A stretch of DNA of 60,473 nt from positions 1 to 60,473 of IMG/VR virus record IMGVR_UViG_3300043448_000474; one strand, given 5' to 3'. Every line of letters begins with the position of its first letter. Position 1 is the first letter of the stretch. The position numbers and the translations under genes were made by a program. Under the pieces are notes generated by a model. It made no database searches and was not told the DNA's origin. It saw nothing but the letters and a program-made list of their open reading frames with translations. Shown piece after piece: positions 58,976-60,473 of the stretch. Source of the stretch: a virus.

Positions 58976-59389
58976 ATGTCCACCTGCACCGCCGTCGCCA
59001 CGCTGCCCTCCACCTCCACCCCGATCCTCGGAGCCAAGGGGCGCACCCTCGGAACCCGGTATTTCATCGGCACCGAGAGCGCCAAGTCCCTGAAGGAGAC
59101 CGGGAAGTCCCTTGGTCTTCGTGGCAATGCCCTGAAGGATTATGTCAACAAGGCCCTGTCCGATGAGTCTGCGGCCCGTGCTGCCACCGTTGCGGCCACC
59201 GTGTCGGCCCTCGCTTCCAAGGGGTTCGTGGCCGACACCGTCGACGTGCGCAAGTCCTCTGCCCAGATCAAGTTTGTGAAGCCCGAGGCCCCGAAGGGTC
59301 CGTCGGACTCCATGCGCACCCTCGCGGAGAAGCTGGTTGCGTCTGGCAAGTTCGCCTCGGTCGATGAGGCCCTCGCGTTCCTCGCCTGA
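58976..59389 (+). CDS. hypothetical protein, 137 aa
   Basis: A protein with a Thr/Ser-rich start, then ILGAKGRTLGTRYFIGTESAKSLKETGKSLGLRGNALKDYVNKALSDESAARAATVAATVSAL, and an ending helix (MRTLAEKLVASGKFASVDEALAFLA). The strong preference for C/G at third positions and common codons suggests high expression. ATG 58976 is chosen over GTG 58901. It is followed, nine bases after its stop region, by the hammerhead ribozyme on the same strand. Function is unknown. Confidence 0.72.
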   Translation: MSTCTAVATLPSTSTPILGAKGRTLGTRYFIGTESAKSLKETGKSLGLRGNALKDYVNKALSDESAARAATVAATVSALASKGFVADTVDVRKSSAQIKFVKPEAPKGPSDSMRTLAEKLVASGKFASVDEALAFLA

Positions 59390-59394
59390 TCGCC

Positions 59395-59453
59395 CGTCCG
59401 CCGCACTGATGAGACCGGAAGGTCGAAACCCCGCAAGGGGTCTGCGGATCACG
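59395..59453 (+). ncRNA. type I hammerhead ribozyme
   Basis: The full catalytic core can be read. Stem I CCGCA (59401-59405) pairs with TGCGG (59443-59447), and an outer CGT/ACG helix lies beyond a small internal loop. CTGATGA is at 59406-59412. Stem II is GACC (59413-59416), GGAA loop, GGTC (59421-59424). GAAA is at 59425-59428. Stem III is ACCCC, GCAA loop, GGGGT (59428-59441), and the cleavage base is C59442. Stems II and III are closed and stem I is open, so this is type I. Predicted cut: between 59442 and 59443, separating the mRNAs of the two flanking genes. Confidence 0.9.
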
Positions 59454-59464
59454 CAACGCCTATG

Positions 59465-59484
59465 CCCCGAGCGTTCAATCGGGG
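59465..59484 (+). other. hairpin just downstream of ribozyme cut
   Basis: CCCCGA (59465-59470) pairs with TCGGGG (59479-59484) around 8 bases. It starts 22 bases after the predicted hammerhead cut and 37 bases before the next ATG, so it would cap the new 5' end. GGGGCTTCTG at its right edge recurs at 59713. Confidence 0.65.
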
Positions 59485-59501
59485 CTTCTGTGTTTCACTC
59501 C

Positions 59502-59699
59502 ATGACCAAAATTGACCTGTTGTGCCAAGAGCTCTTGAAGTCTGGAAGAATTACCATCGATGAAGCTCTCGGCCTTGGATCGTCGGTTCGTGCCCTTGCG
59601 CTTAACCTTACCGAGGTTGAGGTGCGCCAACGATACGGAACGTGGTCCGTAGATGCGGCAATGGAATGGATGTTGCCGGTGACTCCTCGGGATTCGTAA
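59502..59699 (+). CDS. hypothetical small protein downstream of ribozyme
   Basis: A 65-residue protein: MTKIDLLCQELLKSGRITIDEALGLGSSVRALALNLTEVEVRQRYGTWSVDAAMEWML. It is helical, with IDEAL / VDAAMEWM segments of the kind seen at the end of the upstream 137-aa protein (SVDEALAFLA). The start TTCACTCCATG lacks a Shine-Dalgarno and is shared with the next genes. Function is unknown. Confidence 0.65.
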   Translation: MTKIDLLCQELLKSGRITIDEALGLGSSVRALALNLTEVEVRQRYGTWSVDAAMEWMLPVTPRDS

Positions 59700-59711
59700 T
59701 TCGCAGAGTGA

Positions 59712-59728
59712 CGGGGCTTCTGGCCCCG
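59712..59728 (+). other. intergenic hairpin
   Basis: CGGGGC (59712-59717) pairs with GCCCCG (59723-59728) around TTCTG, sharing GGGGCTTCTG with the hairpin at 59479-59490. There is no T-run. The rest of the gap to 59811 shows nothing further. Confidence 0.5.
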
Positions 59729-59811
59729 GTAATGCGGCACGCTGGTCACAAGCCCAGCGACGTTCCTCGTTCCGTTCCCGTCCGGTTGGCGGGTTTCATT
59801 CGTTCACTACC

Positions 59812-60198
59812 ATGGCAAACTACTACGGAGTTGGCCGCAGCAACTACTTCAAGGTCAAAGACCCTGCGGCATTCATGAAGTTCATCGAGGCGTTCGACTG
59901 CAAAGTTGTCCCCAAGGGCGACACGTTCGCCGTCCTGTCTAACGCCGAAGACGGCAGCTTCATGAGCTACCCGGATGACAGCGATTCACTCTGCATCGTC
60001 GATGGCATTCACGAGCACCTGCAAGAGGGTGAGGTCGCTGTCTTCTTAGAGTGCGGCCACGAGAAGCTGCGCTACGTCGGCGGCAGAGCCATCGCCGTCC
60101 ATAGCAGCGGCAAGCAGACGTGGCTCCACCTCTCCGACATCTACGCCAAGGCCAAGGAAGCCTTCGGCGTCGCTGAAATCACCCTCGCTGAATACTGA
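59812..60198 (+). CDS. hypothetical protein of plasmid/phage type
   Basis: A 128-residue protein: MANYYGVGRSNYFKVKDPAAFMKFIEAFDCKVVPKGDTFAVLSNAEDGSFMSYPD, then EGEVAVFLECGHEKLRYVGGRAIAVHSSGKQTWLHLSDIYAKAKEAFG. The ANYYxxxRSNYFKVKDxxAF start occurs in hypothetical proteins of plasmids, conjugative elements and phages; function is unknown. The start context is CACTACCATG. Confidence 0.75.
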   Translation: MANYYGVGRSNYFKVKDPAAFMKFIEAFDCKVVPKGDTFAVLSNAEDGSFMSYPDDSDSLCIVDGIHEHLQEGEVAVFLECGHEKLRYVGGRAIAVHSSGKQTWLHLSDIYAKAKEAFGVAEITLAEY

Positions 60199-60205
60199 TC
60201 ACTCC

Positions 60206-60473
60206 ATGAACTCCTACGCATCACTCATCACCGCCCTCATGGCCGTCGAGACCGGCGGTCAACGCAACCCCGACATGGCCGTCGGTGACGGTGGCCGCGC
60301 CATCGGTGCCCTTCAGATCCACCGCTCTGTGGTGAAGGACGTGAACCACTTCTACGGCACGTCCTATCGCTGGGAAGGCATGACAAACCGTGCCGATGCC
60401 CGGAGGGTCTGTGACCTCTACCTTGGCCACTACGCCAAGGGCAAGTCGCTCCAAGACGCCGCACGGATATGGA
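60206..60473 (+). CDS. muramidase/transglycosylase-like protein, 3' end cut by window
   Basis: 89 codons are visible before the window ends. ITALMAVETGGQRNPDMAVGDGGRAIGALQIHRSVVKDVNHFYGTSYRW carries the catalytic-type Glu in AVETGG and the GALQIH segment of lysozyme-like (transglycosylase SLT-type) proteins. VCDLYLGHYAKG...ARIW is the following family block. It could be the lysis enzyme or a virion peptidoglycan hydrolase. The start TCACTCCATG lacks a Shine-Dalgarno. Confidence 0.8.
   Translation, partial: MNSYASLITALMAVETGGQRNPDMAVGDGGRAIGALQIHRSVVKDVNHFYGTSYRWEGMTNRADARRVCDLYLGHYAKGKSLQDAARIW

Noticed and set aside
58320-59093. 257-aa ORF across the non-coding stretch
   Set aside because: Arg/Gly/Pro-rich sequence with no domain, no good start, and overlap out of frame with the 137-aa gene.

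Overview
The window is one side of a tailed double-stranded DNA bacteriophage genome, most likely podovirus-like: a terminase, portal, scaffold, capsid, T7-like tail adaptor and nozzle, giant internal virion protein and tail fibres are all present, and there is no tape-measure, sheath or rRNA gene. No phage RNA polymerase gene is visible, so transcription probably uses the host enzyme. The host cannot be named. GC content looks moderately high, and several genes start without a Shine-Dalgarno sequence. A thyX, a tRNA with encoded CCA, an RNA ligase and a tyrosine recombinase make this a well-equipped phage. The window cuts a gene at both ends, so it is a fragment or an arbitrarily opened circle.

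Layout. Positions 1-3.6 kb (+) hold a cut GP88-like gene, a duplicated-HTH protein, two small genes, a tyrosine recombinase, ssb and a Met/Ile2-type tRNA. Positions 3.9-39.9 kb (-) are one continuous virion cassette. In transcription order it runs: acidic small protein, portal, small protein, scaffold, capsid, a candidate lysis pair (small membrane protein plus lipoprotein with a TM segment), tail adaptor, a GT4 glycosyltransferase, fibres (one of 2420 aa) and their small helpers, a collar-type receptor-binding protein, a metallophosphoesterase-bearing tail protein, nozzle, two low-complexity internal proteins, and a 3013-aa internal virion protein with a zincin motif. From 39.9 kb to the right end (+) come terminase, two small genes resembling giant-virus DUF5754/DUF5872 proteins, a dNMP kinase, recombination (Sak4-like ATPase, RecE-like nuclease, RuvC-like resolvase), replication (initiator with internal iterons, DnaB helicase, MazG-like pyrophosphatase), a run of small genes, RNA ligase, thyX, a DUF2829/Tad2-like anti-Thoeris protein, a SprT-like protease (-), a 1.1-kb non-coding GC-rich stretch, and small genes with a muramidase-like gene running off the end.

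Three non-coding signals stand out. (1) A complete type I hammerhead ribozyme core lies at about 59395-59453 between two small genes. (2) A recurrent promoter/operator (TTGAC-A/T/G, usually 14 bases, then a TATTAC-like hexamer inside the palindrome GGTGTATTACACC) precedes most early operons and occurs once on the minus strand. At five of eight sites the start codon follows 11-14 bases after the hexamer, implying nearly leaderless mRNAs. (3) Three iteron-like repeats with an exact 45-bp period, followed by an AT-rich stretch, lie inside the replication initiator gene as in lambda O, and that gene is preceded by a 5' leader with a strong intrinsic terminator.
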